Shown here: piece by piece, positions 23,972 to 31,131 of the stretch
Layout of the letters: each line of letters begins with the position of its first letter
How positions within the stretch are numbered: the stretch's first letter is position 1
Notes under the pieces: model-generated
Seen by the model: only the letters and a program-made list of their open reading frames with translations
Database searches by the model: none
What the model was told of the DNA's origin: nothing
Assembly: GCA_016285885.1 (NCBI GenBank)
Contig: JAEERP010000004.1
Span: forward strand, 1 to 64,000
DNA length: 64,000 nt
Direction of reading: 5' to 3'
DNA from: Paludibacteraceae bacterium
Lineage (GTDB): Bacteria > Bacteroidota > Bacteroidia > Bacteroidales > Paludibacteraceae
Made by a program: the position numbers and the translations under genes

Positions 23972-24895
23972 TTATTTTACCCAGACCATTAACCCCTGCA
24001 CAAGGACAAGGGTGGGTAAAATTTCTAGCGTGCAAAGGTACAAAATCAAATAGAAAATCGAGGTTAATCCGTTAAAAAAAATAGAAACAATCTTGTATAT
24101 GTATAATAATACGGCCGCTACGCATAGCCCGCAGCCTATTGTCAGCGCATATGTCGCGATGGTGTGGTTCGTGAAGGCGGTCAGCAACACGATGGGGAAA
24201 AGAGACATGCAGAATGCGAAACAGATGGTCGCATAGGAGTGCCGGACAACCCGGAATGTGCTCTTGTCATAGAATATGCTGCAGATGTAATGGATGCTCA
24301 GTAGCTTGAAGGCCACGTATCCGATAAAGAGCAGTAGGGTGATGCCCAATGTGTGTATGATGTGCTGGTCCTCGTAGTGGAAGAGGTTGGTCCTTACGAA
24401 CTGACAGAACAATGTGACGGTCGAGAAGGATAGTATGGTCATGGCCGCCTTGAAACCGAACTCGTCCGTGATCCTGTCGGAGAAGACGTTGCTACGGTTT
24501 TTGGGGTAGAAAAACTCCCTCGTCGCCTGTATGATGTAGGAGAATCTCATGGATAGCACCATGCCGAATCCCCAAAAGAGAATCAACATCAGGGGGATGA
24601 ACCAGATCTCCTGTTGGATGGTGGAGGGTAGCTCTACGCCATTTAGCCTTGGCACTTCGCCCAGGAATTTTTTCTCCCTCATCGGGGTCGCCTCATCTAT
24701 TTTCTTCTGGATCTCCGCTTGCATCTCCTCGAAGGTGGGGATGAGCCGGATGGTTGAGTCGTTCAGGAACTTTTCGATTTCCTGCTCTTCCATCTGCTTT
24801 ATCTCCTTCTCGGATATACACACAAAGGGAAGCGCATCTTTTTGTGGTGCGCCTCCCTCTATGGTGTCTTGCAGATGCAGAAGAAGTGGATCCAT
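23972..24895 (-). CDS. DUF4271 membrane protein
   Basis: 307 residues. An acidic N-terminal part (KEIKQMEEQEIEKFLND) is followed by about six membrane segments (for example FIPLMLILFWGFGMVLSM, TLGITLLLFIGYVAF, YALTIGCGLCVAAVLLYIY). The arrangement before hemD is typical of the DUF4271 family. No biochemical role is established. Inner membrane. Confidence 0.8.
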   Translation of the reverse strand: MDPLLLHLQDTIEGGAPQKDALPFVCISEKEIKQMEEQEIEKFLNDSTIRLIPTFEEMQAEIQKKIDEATPMREKKFLGEVPRLNGVELPSTIQQEIWFIPLMLILFWGFGMVLSMRFSYIIQATREFFYPKNRSNVFSDRITDEFGFKAAMTILSFSTVTLFCQFVRTNLFHYEDQHIIHTLGITLLLFIGYVAFKLLSIHYICSIFYDKSTFRVVRHSYATICFAFCMSLFPIVLLTAFTNHTIATYALTIGCGLCVAAVLLYIYKIVSIFFNGLTSIFYLILYLCTLEILPTLVLVQGLMVWVK

Positions 24896-24963
24896 CTTTA
24901 CTTCTTGTCGAATATGTCATTCGCCCCTTGGGGGACGACGATCTTGCTCGTTAAAATTGCTCG

Positions 24964-25353
24964 TTAAAAATTGGCGCGGATGCTCTCCGCGATTTTCTCC
25001 ATCTCTTCGGTGGACAATTGTTGCTTCTTGGTGAAGTTCAAATCGCTCTCCTTTGTGATGGGAATGAGATGGACGTGCGTGTGTGGCACTTCCAATCCTA
25101 CGACCGCCACGGAGATCCTTTTGCATGGAACCGCCTTCTCGATGGCTTTCGCCACTCTCTTCGAGAATAGCATCAGCCCCGACAATGTCTGGTCGTCGAG
25201 GTGGAAGATATAATCGTCCTCAATCTTCGGAACGACTAATGTGTGTCCCTTTTGCACTGGGTTGATGTCCAGGAAGGCGAAGTAGTTCTCGTCCTCCGCG
25301 ATCTTATAACATGGGATCTCTCCCTTGATGATTTTCGTGAATATTGTTGCCAT
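24964..25353 (-). CDS. HIT family hydrolase
   Basis: 129 residues. Histidine triad HTHVHLIPI near the C-terminus with the nucleotide-binding part GHTLVVPK upstream. Hydrolase or transferase acting on nucleotide phosphoramidates/dinucleotides. 22 bases after greA, likely the same operon. Confidence 0.92.
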   Translation of the reverse strand: MATIFTKIIKGEIPCYKIAEDENYFAFLDINPVQKGHTLVVPKIEDDYIFHLDDQTLSGLMLFSKRVAKAIEKAVPCKRISVAVVGLEVPHTHVHLIPITKESDLNFTKKQQLSTEEMEKIAESIRANF

Positions 25354-25375
25354 GTTCCTTGCCTCTTTTTAGACT

Positions 25376-25846
25376 TTAGAAAGATATGCTTACCACCTCG
25401 AAAGGAATCTTGCCGGCAGGCACGTTCACTTCCACCACGTCGCCCACTTTCTTGCCGAGCAATGCTTGCGCGATCGGTGTGTTGACGGCCAATTTGCCCT
25501 CTTTGAGGTTCGCCTCATGCTCCGAAACCAACGTGTAGGTCATGGTGGCTCCGTTCTTCTTGTTCTTGATCTGAACCTTGTTCAGCAGTTGGACAACATC
25601 CGTGTTGAGCCTGGACGCATCGATGATTTTCGCGTTCAATATCTTTTCCTTGAGCAGTGAAATCTTGGACTCCAGAAGTCCCTGTGCCTCTTTCGCCGCA
25701 TCGTATTCCGCATTCTCGGATAGGTCGCCCTTGTCGCGGGCTTCCGCTATTTGTTTGGAGATGTTCGGACGTTCCACAGTTTCCATGTGCTTTAACTCCT
25801 CCATCATCTTGTTGTACCCTTCTTCGGTAACATAAGAAACAGCCAT
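25376..25846 (-). CDS. greA: Transcription elongation factor GreA
   Basis: 156 residues. N-terminal coiled coil with the conserved tip (EARDKGDLSENAEYDAAKEAQ) and the C-terminal FKBP-like domain (GDVVEVNVPAGKIPFEVVSI). Stimulates transcript cleavage by stalled RNA polymerase. First gene of the greA-HIT group. Confidence 0.94.
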   Translation of the reverse strand: MAVSYVTEEGYNKMMEELKHMETVERPNISKQIAEARDKGDLSENAEYDAAKEAQGLLESKISLLKEKILNAKIIDASRLNTDVVQLLNKVQIKNKKNGATMTYTLVSEHEANLKEGKLAVNTPIAQALLGKKVGDVVEVNVPAGKIPFEVVSISF

Positions 25847-26018
25847 GATATACTATTTAAAGGTTTGTATTTGTGTTATTTACTATCGTCTGCTTTTCGA
25901 TACGGCATAACAAAAAGAATCCCGACTTTCATCGGAACTCCTCGAGTATTGTCGCACGTGTCATTTCTGACATAGCAAAGGTAGTTTATCTTTTTTACTT
26001 TTCCAAATTAATTGGTTC

Positions 26019-26049
26019 TTTGCAGAAAAAACTTGATTTATTAGTTTCG
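26019..26049 (+). promoter_or_regulatory. Candidate promoter of the 26072 gene
   Basis: TTTG at 26019-26022 and TAGTTTCG at 26042-26049, 19 bases apart; the second box differs from TAnnTTTG by one base. Confidence 0.45.
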
Positions 26050-26071
26050 CGGTGGGATAGCGAGGTATACC

Positions 26072-26869
26072 ATGTACGAGAAAGCGGTAAATTTTTACAA
26101 TCGGTTGCTGGGGATGTGGAATTCCGTCTTGCGGTGGGGCTTGAAGTTGCCCTTCTCCAAGGTGGATAGGGAGCGTTATCTGCGCCGTGTCTTCTCCAAA
26201 CATGTGGCGGACGAGGTTCAGATGACGGTCTTGCTGGACGAGAGGCCTTCCGTCGTGTTGCCCGATTGCCTCATCGAGGAGGTGGTGAAGAAGGAGATCC
26301 ACCGCCACGCCTTGTGGGTGACGCTCGTCTCCTTGGTGTGCGCCATCCCGCCTGATGGCTGGCTGATGTGGGTGCTGATCTTGGTGGACTTCGTGCAGTT
26401 CCAGGTGTTCGTCTTCATCATCCTGCAGAAGATGTTGTACATCTACGGGTGCAAAGAGCTCCATGTGCAGGACTCCTTGAAGGAGGAGCGGTCGCTGGAT
26501 GTGATGATGCTGATGATTTCGGTGGTGATGATAGGCAAGAGCCAGGTGAGACGTCTCGCGAAGTCGGCTTTCGGCTTGGCGGTCAAACAGGTGATCCAAC
26601 GGTTCGCCGCCCGTCTGATGACGAGGCTGGTGGTGCTGAACTTCCTGCGGCAGATGGCTAAATGGTTCGGCATCGTCCTGACGAAGGAGATGGTGGTCGC
26701 CGGGCTCTCCATGATCGTGCCTCTGATATGCGCCCTGATTTCAGGACTGATCTCTTTGTGGTTGTTTATGCCGATGGTGAAAAAACTACATCGTCATCTC
26801 CGGGAGTTGTCCAATGAAGGCAAAGATCCCGTGGAGGTGACGATGCAGGAGTGCTTGTCCGCCCGTTAG
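26072..26869 (+). CDS. Unrecognised membrane-associated protein
   Basis: 265 residues, no family recognised. Hydrophobic segments at about 80-125 (HALWVTLVSLVCAIPPDGW and MWVLILVDFVQFQVFVFIIL, nearly adjacent), near 150 (MMLMISVVMIGKS) and at 215-245 (VVAGLSMIVPLICALISGLI, LWLFMPM). Between them lie basic helices (RRLAKSAFGLAVKQ). It ends in a soluble tail. The layout recalls EcsC-like proteins, but no key motif is confirmed. Its last four bases overlap the convergent DsrE-like gene. Confidence 0.6.
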   Translation: MYEKAVNFYNRLLGMWNSVLRWGLKLPFSKVDRERYLRRVFSKHVADEVQMTVLLDERPSVVLPDCLIEEVVKKEIHRHALWVTLVSLVCAIPPDGWLMWVLILVDFVQFQVFVFIILQKMLYIYGCKELHVQDSLKEERSLDVMMLMISVVMIGKSQVRRLAKSAFGLAVKQVIQRFAARLMTRLVVLNFLRQMAKWFGIVLTKEMVVAGLSMIVPLICALISGLISLWLFMPMVKKLHRHLRELSNEGKDPVEVTMQECLSAR

Positions 26870-27291
26870 AAGGTAAGCACGATCTGATTCTTTTTCACAA
26901 GGTTATATAGGTCTTCGATGCAAGTCACCTTGCAGATTTTCGACCCCTCTTTCTTGCGGTTCTGCAGGCATGTCTTGCAGCCCATGATGACGCCGCCTTG
27001 GTCGATGAAGTTGTCCACCTGACTCTTGATGTTCTCATCCTTCTCCATCATCTCCTCCACCTCGACGCCTTTGCCCAAGAGGAATATCTCCACCTGGTTG
27101 TCCCACTCCTGCGCGTAGTTGGCGAAGCGGAATGCGTTGAAGACGGTCTCCGTATCGTTGGAATACATGACGATGCCTATGCTCTTAGGCTCTTGCGGGT
27201 CGTTGTATTTGATGTCCTTTTTTAATGCTTGGGCGGAGAGGCTCATGACCCCTGCGAGAAAGAAGATGGTCAGTAAGAGTATTTTCTTCAT
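26866..27291 (-). CDS. Exported DsrE-like protein
   Basis: 141 residues. Signal peptide ILLLTIFFLAGVMSLSAQA. The fold is suggested by SIGIVMYSNDTETVFNAFRFA and FLLGKGVEVEEM, and by a cysteine region GCKTCLQNRKKEGSKIC, as in DsrE/DsrF/TusD sulfur-relay relatives. Export is notable, since classical DsrE proteins are cytoplasmic. Lies 11 bases after the AraC-type regulator gene and is probably co-transcribed with it. Confidence 0.75.
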   Translation of the reverse strand: MKKILLLTIFFLAGVMSLSAQALKKDIKYNDPQEPKSIGIVMYSNDTETVFNAFRFANYAQEWDNQVEIFLLGKGVEVEEMMEKDENIKSQVDNFIDQGGVIMGCKTCLQNRKKEGSKICKVTCIEDLYNLVKKNQIVLTF

Positions 27292-27302
27292 GATTCCACG
27301 AT

Positions 27303-28187
27303 TTAAAATGATTTTGTCCTGTATTCTATTGGTGAGTCACCCACGTACTTGCGGAAATAGCGGCAGAAGAACGACGGGTTTTGGAAATTCAGCTCGTTGG
27401 ATATCTGTTTGATGGTCATGTTGGTGTTTTTCAGCAACACCTTCGCCTCTTGGATGAGGAATCCTTGTATGGTCTCGCTCGGTGTCTTGTTGACCGCCTG
27501 CTTGACGGCCATCGAAAGGTATTTCGGGGAGATGCACAGCTTGTCGGCATAGAAGGCGACGGAGTGCTCCACCTTGAAGTTCTGGCTGGCGAGTTGGAAG
27601 AAGTTCTGGAAGATCTGCATCTCCCTTGTCATGTACGATTTCTGGGAGTCTTCCTTGATGCATGCGTTGCAGAGTTCGTGAAGGAAGGATACGATTTGCA
27701 GTTTGATGACCTCTCTGCGGTACCGGTTACTCGTGTCGTTGCAACAGTCCGCCAGTTTCTTGATGTAGGAGAGGATCATCTGCCCGTCCGCTTCCGTGAC
27801 ATGGTTGTTGACCGTCCGGATCATGGCGTCCAGGGAGTTCCAGATGGCGGAGCAGAGGGATATCACCTCTTTGCCGTATTTCTGGGAGAAGACAAGAAAG
27901 GTCGCCTTGGGGGAGTTTATTTCGTTGATGTTCAGCACACAGTCTGGCGTGAGCAACATGACGTTGTTGGCGCTGACGTCGTAATTGATGGTGTTGATGG
28001 ATATTTGCGCACCCCCTGAAATACAGAAGGCCACCACAAAGTTTTTCATGCGCACCGGATAGGATGGCTTAGGTATCTGGTATATGTCGTTGTTGTTTAC
28101 TACCATAACCTCTTCATCCAAGAAGGCTAGGGTGGGTATCTTCTTGAAATCTTGAATCGTAATTATGTTCAATTTTTCTTGCTTCAT
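27303..28187 (-). CDS. AraC family transcriptional regulator
   Basis: 294 residues. An N-terminal cupin-like sensing part (FVVAFCISGGAQISI) and a C-terminal double helix-turn-helix of AraC type (LCISPKYLSMAVKQAVNKTP, then MTIKQISNELNFQNPSFFCR and a YFRKYVGDSPIEYR tail). Divergent from the acyl carrier protein gene across about 167 bases and followed by the DsrE-like gene. Its ligand and targets are unknown. Confidence 0.9.
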   Translation of the reverse strand: MKQEKLNIITIQDFKKIPTLAFLDEEVMVVNNNDIYQIPKPSYPVRMKNFVVAFCISGGAQISINTINYDVSANNVMLLTPDCVLNINEINSPKATFLVFSQKYGKEVISLCSAIWNSLDAMIRTVNNHVTEADGQMILSYIKKLADCCNDTSNRYRREVIKLQIVSFLHELCNACIKEDSQKSYMTREMQIFQNFFQLASQNFKVEHSVAFYADKLCISPKYLSMAVKQAVNKTPSETIQGFLIQEAKVLLKNTNMTIKQISNELNFQNPSFFCRYFRKYVGDSPIEYRTKSF

Positions 28188-28354
28188 TGCAAAAATATCC
28201 TAGATATGGCACAAATATAGACATAATTTTCATTTTTGGGTTTGATAAGTTGAAGTTTGTGTCATAAACAATGAATATTGTGTCTTTGTTTTTTCGTATA
28301 TAAAGAGGAAATTTGCATCGTTAATATATGAAGTCTAATTAAATAAAAGATACG

Positions 28355-28594
28355 ATGGACAAAAACGAATTAATTGAAAAAGTGAATAGGGTGTTGGCCG
28401 ATGAATTTGAGGTCGAGGTTTCTGAAATTTCAGAGGACAAGAATATCAAGGAAACTTTGAACTTGGATAGTTTGAGCTTGGTCGACTTGGTCGCTTTGAT
28501 AGAGGAGGAGTTCAGTGTGAAGATCCAAGGCTCTGAGATGTCTTCTATTCAAACATTCGGAAATTTATACGATTATCTCGCCAATAAGGCTTAA
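28355..28594 (+). CDS. Acyl carrier protein (solitary)
   Basis: 79 residues. The phosphopantetheine attachment site is S39 in NLDSLSLVDLV, with the usual acidic helix EEEFSVKI after it. Carries acyl chains as thioesters. It is not next to fatty acid genes here, so it may be a specialised carrier rather than the main AcpP. Divergent from an AraC regulator, which may control it. A strong terminator follows. Confidence 0.88.
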   Translation: MDKNELIEKVNRVLADEFEVEVSEISEDKNIKETLNLDSLSLVDLVALIEEEFSVKIQGSEMSSIQTFGNLYDYLANKA

Positions 28595-28628
28595 AGTATA
28601 AATCTAAAGCATGACGAATTGTTTATGC

Positions 28629-28661
28629 AAGGTGCCGGTGATGTCGCCGGCACCTTTTTTT
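28629..28661 (+). terminator. Terminator after the acyl carrier protein gene
   Basis: AAGGTGCCGG pairs with CCGGCACCTT around an eight-base loop and is followed by a T run. Confidence 0.9.
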
Positions 28662-28727
28662 GTTGTGTCTGGTGCTCCCTGTCCTTCTCCAAACAGGGGG
28701 TTGGTTGAAAAATAGGAGAATCGCATC

Positions 28728-29327
28728 CTACTTGTGGTTCGCAGTCTTATACGATTTAAATGTCCGTACTAATTTATTCCCTTTGTAGATGGCAGTGATA
28801 TAGATATTATCCTTGAAGTTGAGATCCGAATACTCCTCGCCCGTTAAGGAAAAGAATCTCTTTTCATATTGGTCTTCTTCTGAATGGATCATATTCAATG
28901 ATGTCTCATTCTTGTAATAAACTGTTCTATTCGTCTGTATAGGTGTTTCTCCCCTTTCTGTGTCATGGTAGATATAAAAATCAATATTTTTTATCGATTC
29001 ATATGGGTTTTTTTCACTTGGATTGAATTTAAACGTTACAAAAGTGGAATATAATAATTTTTGTTCCGTAACGTGGAATTCTGATAATTCATTATAGATA
29101 TAGCTCGTGTACATCGTTCCTGTCGCCACCATATATATATGATCATACACTTTCAAATCTGCGGAAGTATAAAAGGTGACAATCGCAGAGTCTTGGTTTT
29201 CTGACAAAAACATGTTCGCACCCCAAATAGAATCCGTACGTTCTACCGGTATATCTTGTCCCCAGCATATATTGGTACTAAGGAGCATAATACTCATGAT
29301 GGGTATCAGTTTCTTCGCTATTTTCAT
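28728..29327 (-). CDS. Exported protein of unknown function, possibly an orphan immunity protein
   Basis: 199 residues. Signal peptide LIPIMSIMLLSTNICWGQ. The body is AT-rich and rich in Tyr/Thr (TFYTSADLKVYDHIYMVA, TSYIYNELSEFHV) without a recognised family. It lies downstream, on the same strand, of the Rhs/Rpn relics at 29582-30135, the place where an immunity gene would sit after an Rhs gene. Its composition and export signal resemble the candidate immunity genes at 1153 and 58626. The function is an inference from position. Confidence 0.5.
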   Translation of the reverse strand: MKIAKKLIPIMSIMLLSTNICWGQDIPVERTDSIWGANMFLSENQDSAIVTFYTSADLKVYDHIYMVATGTMYTSYIYNELSEFHVTEQKLLYSTFVTFKFNPSEKNPYESIKNIDFYIYHDTERGETPIQTNRTVYYKNETSLNMIHSEEDQYEKRFFSLTGEEYSDLNFKDNIYITAIYKGNKLVRTFKSYKTANHK

Positions 29328-29581
29328 ATCTGTATAATTTTAATGAAACATTAAATGAATTATTGAACGCACAAGGAAATGTCCGTTTCGCAGTTCATCG
29401 CCCTCATCCGCCACAACACTGCATTCGTCGACATCATCAAGATAGCAACACGCTGTCCGCATCCCCTTTTGCCTTTTTTTATTTCTCTTAGAAATACTTT
29501 TATATATTTTGTTTGCGAATATAGGTGTTTTGGGGTATGTCGCTATAGATTTTCCAATTTTTGTATGTTTTTATGTTTATG

Positions 29582-29680
29582 TTAGCCTATTTCGCCACAC
29601 TTCTTCTCATCCGCCGCTAACACGTTCCCCTGCGGGTCGCGCATGTAGTAGGTGGTCACGATTCTGTTGAGGGGAGACAT
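29582..29680 (-). pseudogene. Rhs-like fragment A
   Basis: A 32-codon frame whose translation contains TTYYMRDPQGNVLAADEKK, the Rhs/YD-repeat core phrase. It overlaps the stop of the Rpn relic (TAATG). There are no repeats or tip after it. It shares TTYYMxDPQGNV with fragment B at 29950-30135, so the two may be duplicated pieces of one Rhs gene. The stretch 29328-29581 contains nothing recognised. Confidence 0.6.
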
Positions 29681-29937
29681 TACAGATTTTCTATTTCCTC
29701 TTTAGTGAGCCCCGTCGCTTTGGAGATGGTTTCCACATCTACTCCCAACGCCTTGAGATTTTTAGCGCTACGAAGCTTCTCGTTTCGCTCGCCTTCTGCT
29801 CGTCCTTCTGCTCGTCCCTCTGCTCGTCCTTTCTTCTCCGCAGTAGAGAGAACATTGCTAAAGTCCCAGAAAACCTTGAGGCTCTCTTCGTACTCCGCAC
29901 GGTCCATATTGGGTGAAGCTATTCCAGGCATGCACAT
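29680..29937 (-). pseudogene. Rpn-family nuclease/transposase C-terminal relic
   Basis: 85 residues matching only the C-terminus of Rpn/PD-(D/E)XK recombination-promoting nucleases: EYEESLKVFWDFSNVLSTAEKKGRAEG-like sequence, then a KNLKALGVDVETI tail that ends in TGLTKEEIENL. The catalytic N-terminal part is absent. It contains tandem GRAE repeats encoded by short repeated DNA (about 29805-29835). It lies between two Rhs fragments. Confidence 0.65.
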
Positions 29938-29949
29938 GTTTTTCTTTTT

Positions 29950-30135
29950 TTAGTCAACTGAACAAAGATACAACTTGTTCGGGAATAAAGCAATTGGGTT
30001 TAAAGGTACATTGCCCTGCGGGTCGCACATGTAGTAGGTGGTGACACTTTTCTCTTTATCCGTTGCCATATTCTTGTTAATCACCGTCTTCGAGATACGG
30101 TTGCCCATAGCGTCATTATTTACATTCATTTTCAT
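29950..30135 (-). pseudogene. Rhs-like fragment B
   Basis: 61-residue frame with NDAMGNRISKTVINKN and TTYYMCDPQGNV, which are Rhs repeat/core phrases of a family different from the large Rhs proteins at 47-64 kb. The sequence after PQGNV no longer matches Rhs. No start or export signal belongs to it. Confidence 0.65.
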
Positions 30136-30160
30136 GTCTGTTAATTTAAGTTTTATTTTC

Positions 30161-30200
30161 TTAACTTAGCAACTGGTTCGAAAAAGCGGCAGTATTATAG
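30161..30200. repeat. 40-bp repeat, copy A (partner at 57875-57914)
   Basis: Nearly identical to 57875-57914: both read TTAa/gTTAGCAACT, then a GTTCGAAAA core and GCGGCAGTATTATA, with three or four differences. Both copies lie about 150-220 bases to the right of an Rpn-family relic on the minus strand, in the same orientation, so the repeat is probably part of the 5' region of that element. Confidence 0.7.
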
Positions 30201-30212
30201 CGATGGTGTTAT

Positions 30213-30980
30213 TCATCTCACGTGTGCGAAATCCTGCACGCAGAAGTACTTGTATTTCCAACCATCGTATTTCCTGATCACAACGCCTATGCGGTTGTAC
30301 TCTTTCGACTGTAAGCCGAGGATGGCTTTTCTGTGTCCGAGATTTTCCAGGTTTTCATCAACCAACAATTGAACTAAAAACTCTAACGCCGCATTAGTGG
30401 CCGATGATTTCGCCGCTATGTTTTCCGCTGTTGCGATAGCGTTAGGGATAATTCCCCTCAACCTATCCGAGGATGTCGCTCCGTTGGATGAGGTGTGACT
30501 GAAGAAATGGTTGGTGCCCATGTCTTCCGCATGGTTCGACGCAGTTCCGTAAAGCTCCTTTGCCGGAAGGAGAAGCGTTTTGTTTTTGATCCCTTCCAAG
30601 TCCCTATAGAGCGATTCGATGTATTCGCTGGTCTTTCCCTTGAAGTAAGGTTGGAGGTACTCTTGGGCGAAGCGTTTCCCGTCTATTCTGGCGAGGTTGC
30701 ACATCTTGAGCATCTCTTTCTCCTCCTGGGTCATGTAATTAGCTTCGGCGGCGGTGTTGGCACGTTTCATCTCCTCTTCGGTGAAAAGGCTGGTCACTTT
30801 CACTTCGGGCTTCTCTTCGTCCTGCACCTCCGTGGTTTCTTCCTTTCCCTTCGTGTTATCCTCCGTCTTCTCCTGGTGTTCAGGGAAGTCCTCCCAGATG
30901 TCTTTTTCTTCCTTGCAGGAGCTGCAAGCCCACTGGAGAAGGAGGAGGGGTATGCTTAGTAGTATTATATGCTTTTTCAT
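30213..30980 (-). CDS. CAP-domain lipoprotein
   Basis: 255 residues from the ATG at 30980. The frame is open further upstream, but the first 65 residues lack homology, while the internal start gives the lipoprotein signal ILLSIPLLLLQWAC. After an acidic linker (about 30-60) comes a CAP (SCP/PR1-like) domain with NHAEDMGTNHFFSHTSSNG, GHRKAILG and a C-terminal VQDFAHV. Role unknown; predicted on the cell surface or in the periplasm. Next to, but not clearly part of, the two-component system gene. Confidence 0.8.
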   Translation of the reverse strand: MKKHIILLSIPLLLLQWACSSCKEEKDIWEDFPEHQEKTEDNTKGKEETTEVQDEEKPEVKVTSLFTEEEMKRANTAAEANYMTQEEKEMLKMCNLARIDGKRFAQEYLQPYFKGKTSEYIESLYRDLEGIKNKTLLLPAKELYGTASNHAEDMGTNHFFSHTSSNGATSSDRLRGIIPNAIATAENIAAKSSATNAALEFLVQLLVDENLENLGHRKAILGLQSKEYNRIGVVIRKYDGWKYKYFCVQDFAHVR

Positions 30981-31131
30981 GGTATTGGTTATTAGAGAGG
31001 TGGCTCTGCTCTGTTTCTCGTTCCGCGAGGGAGAACAGATTGCCCTGGGCGGAATCGTTGCGTTTTCCCATGAATATAGTGAAAATTTTCTGATTCGCCA
31101 AATTTTTTGGATGCGTTTTCGGTGGATAGGA

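Noticed and set aside
29379-29585. Plus-strand 68-codon frame in the Rhs relic island
   Set aside because: Cys/Phe-rich low-complexity translation without a family, in a region of decayed sequence; not supported as a gene.
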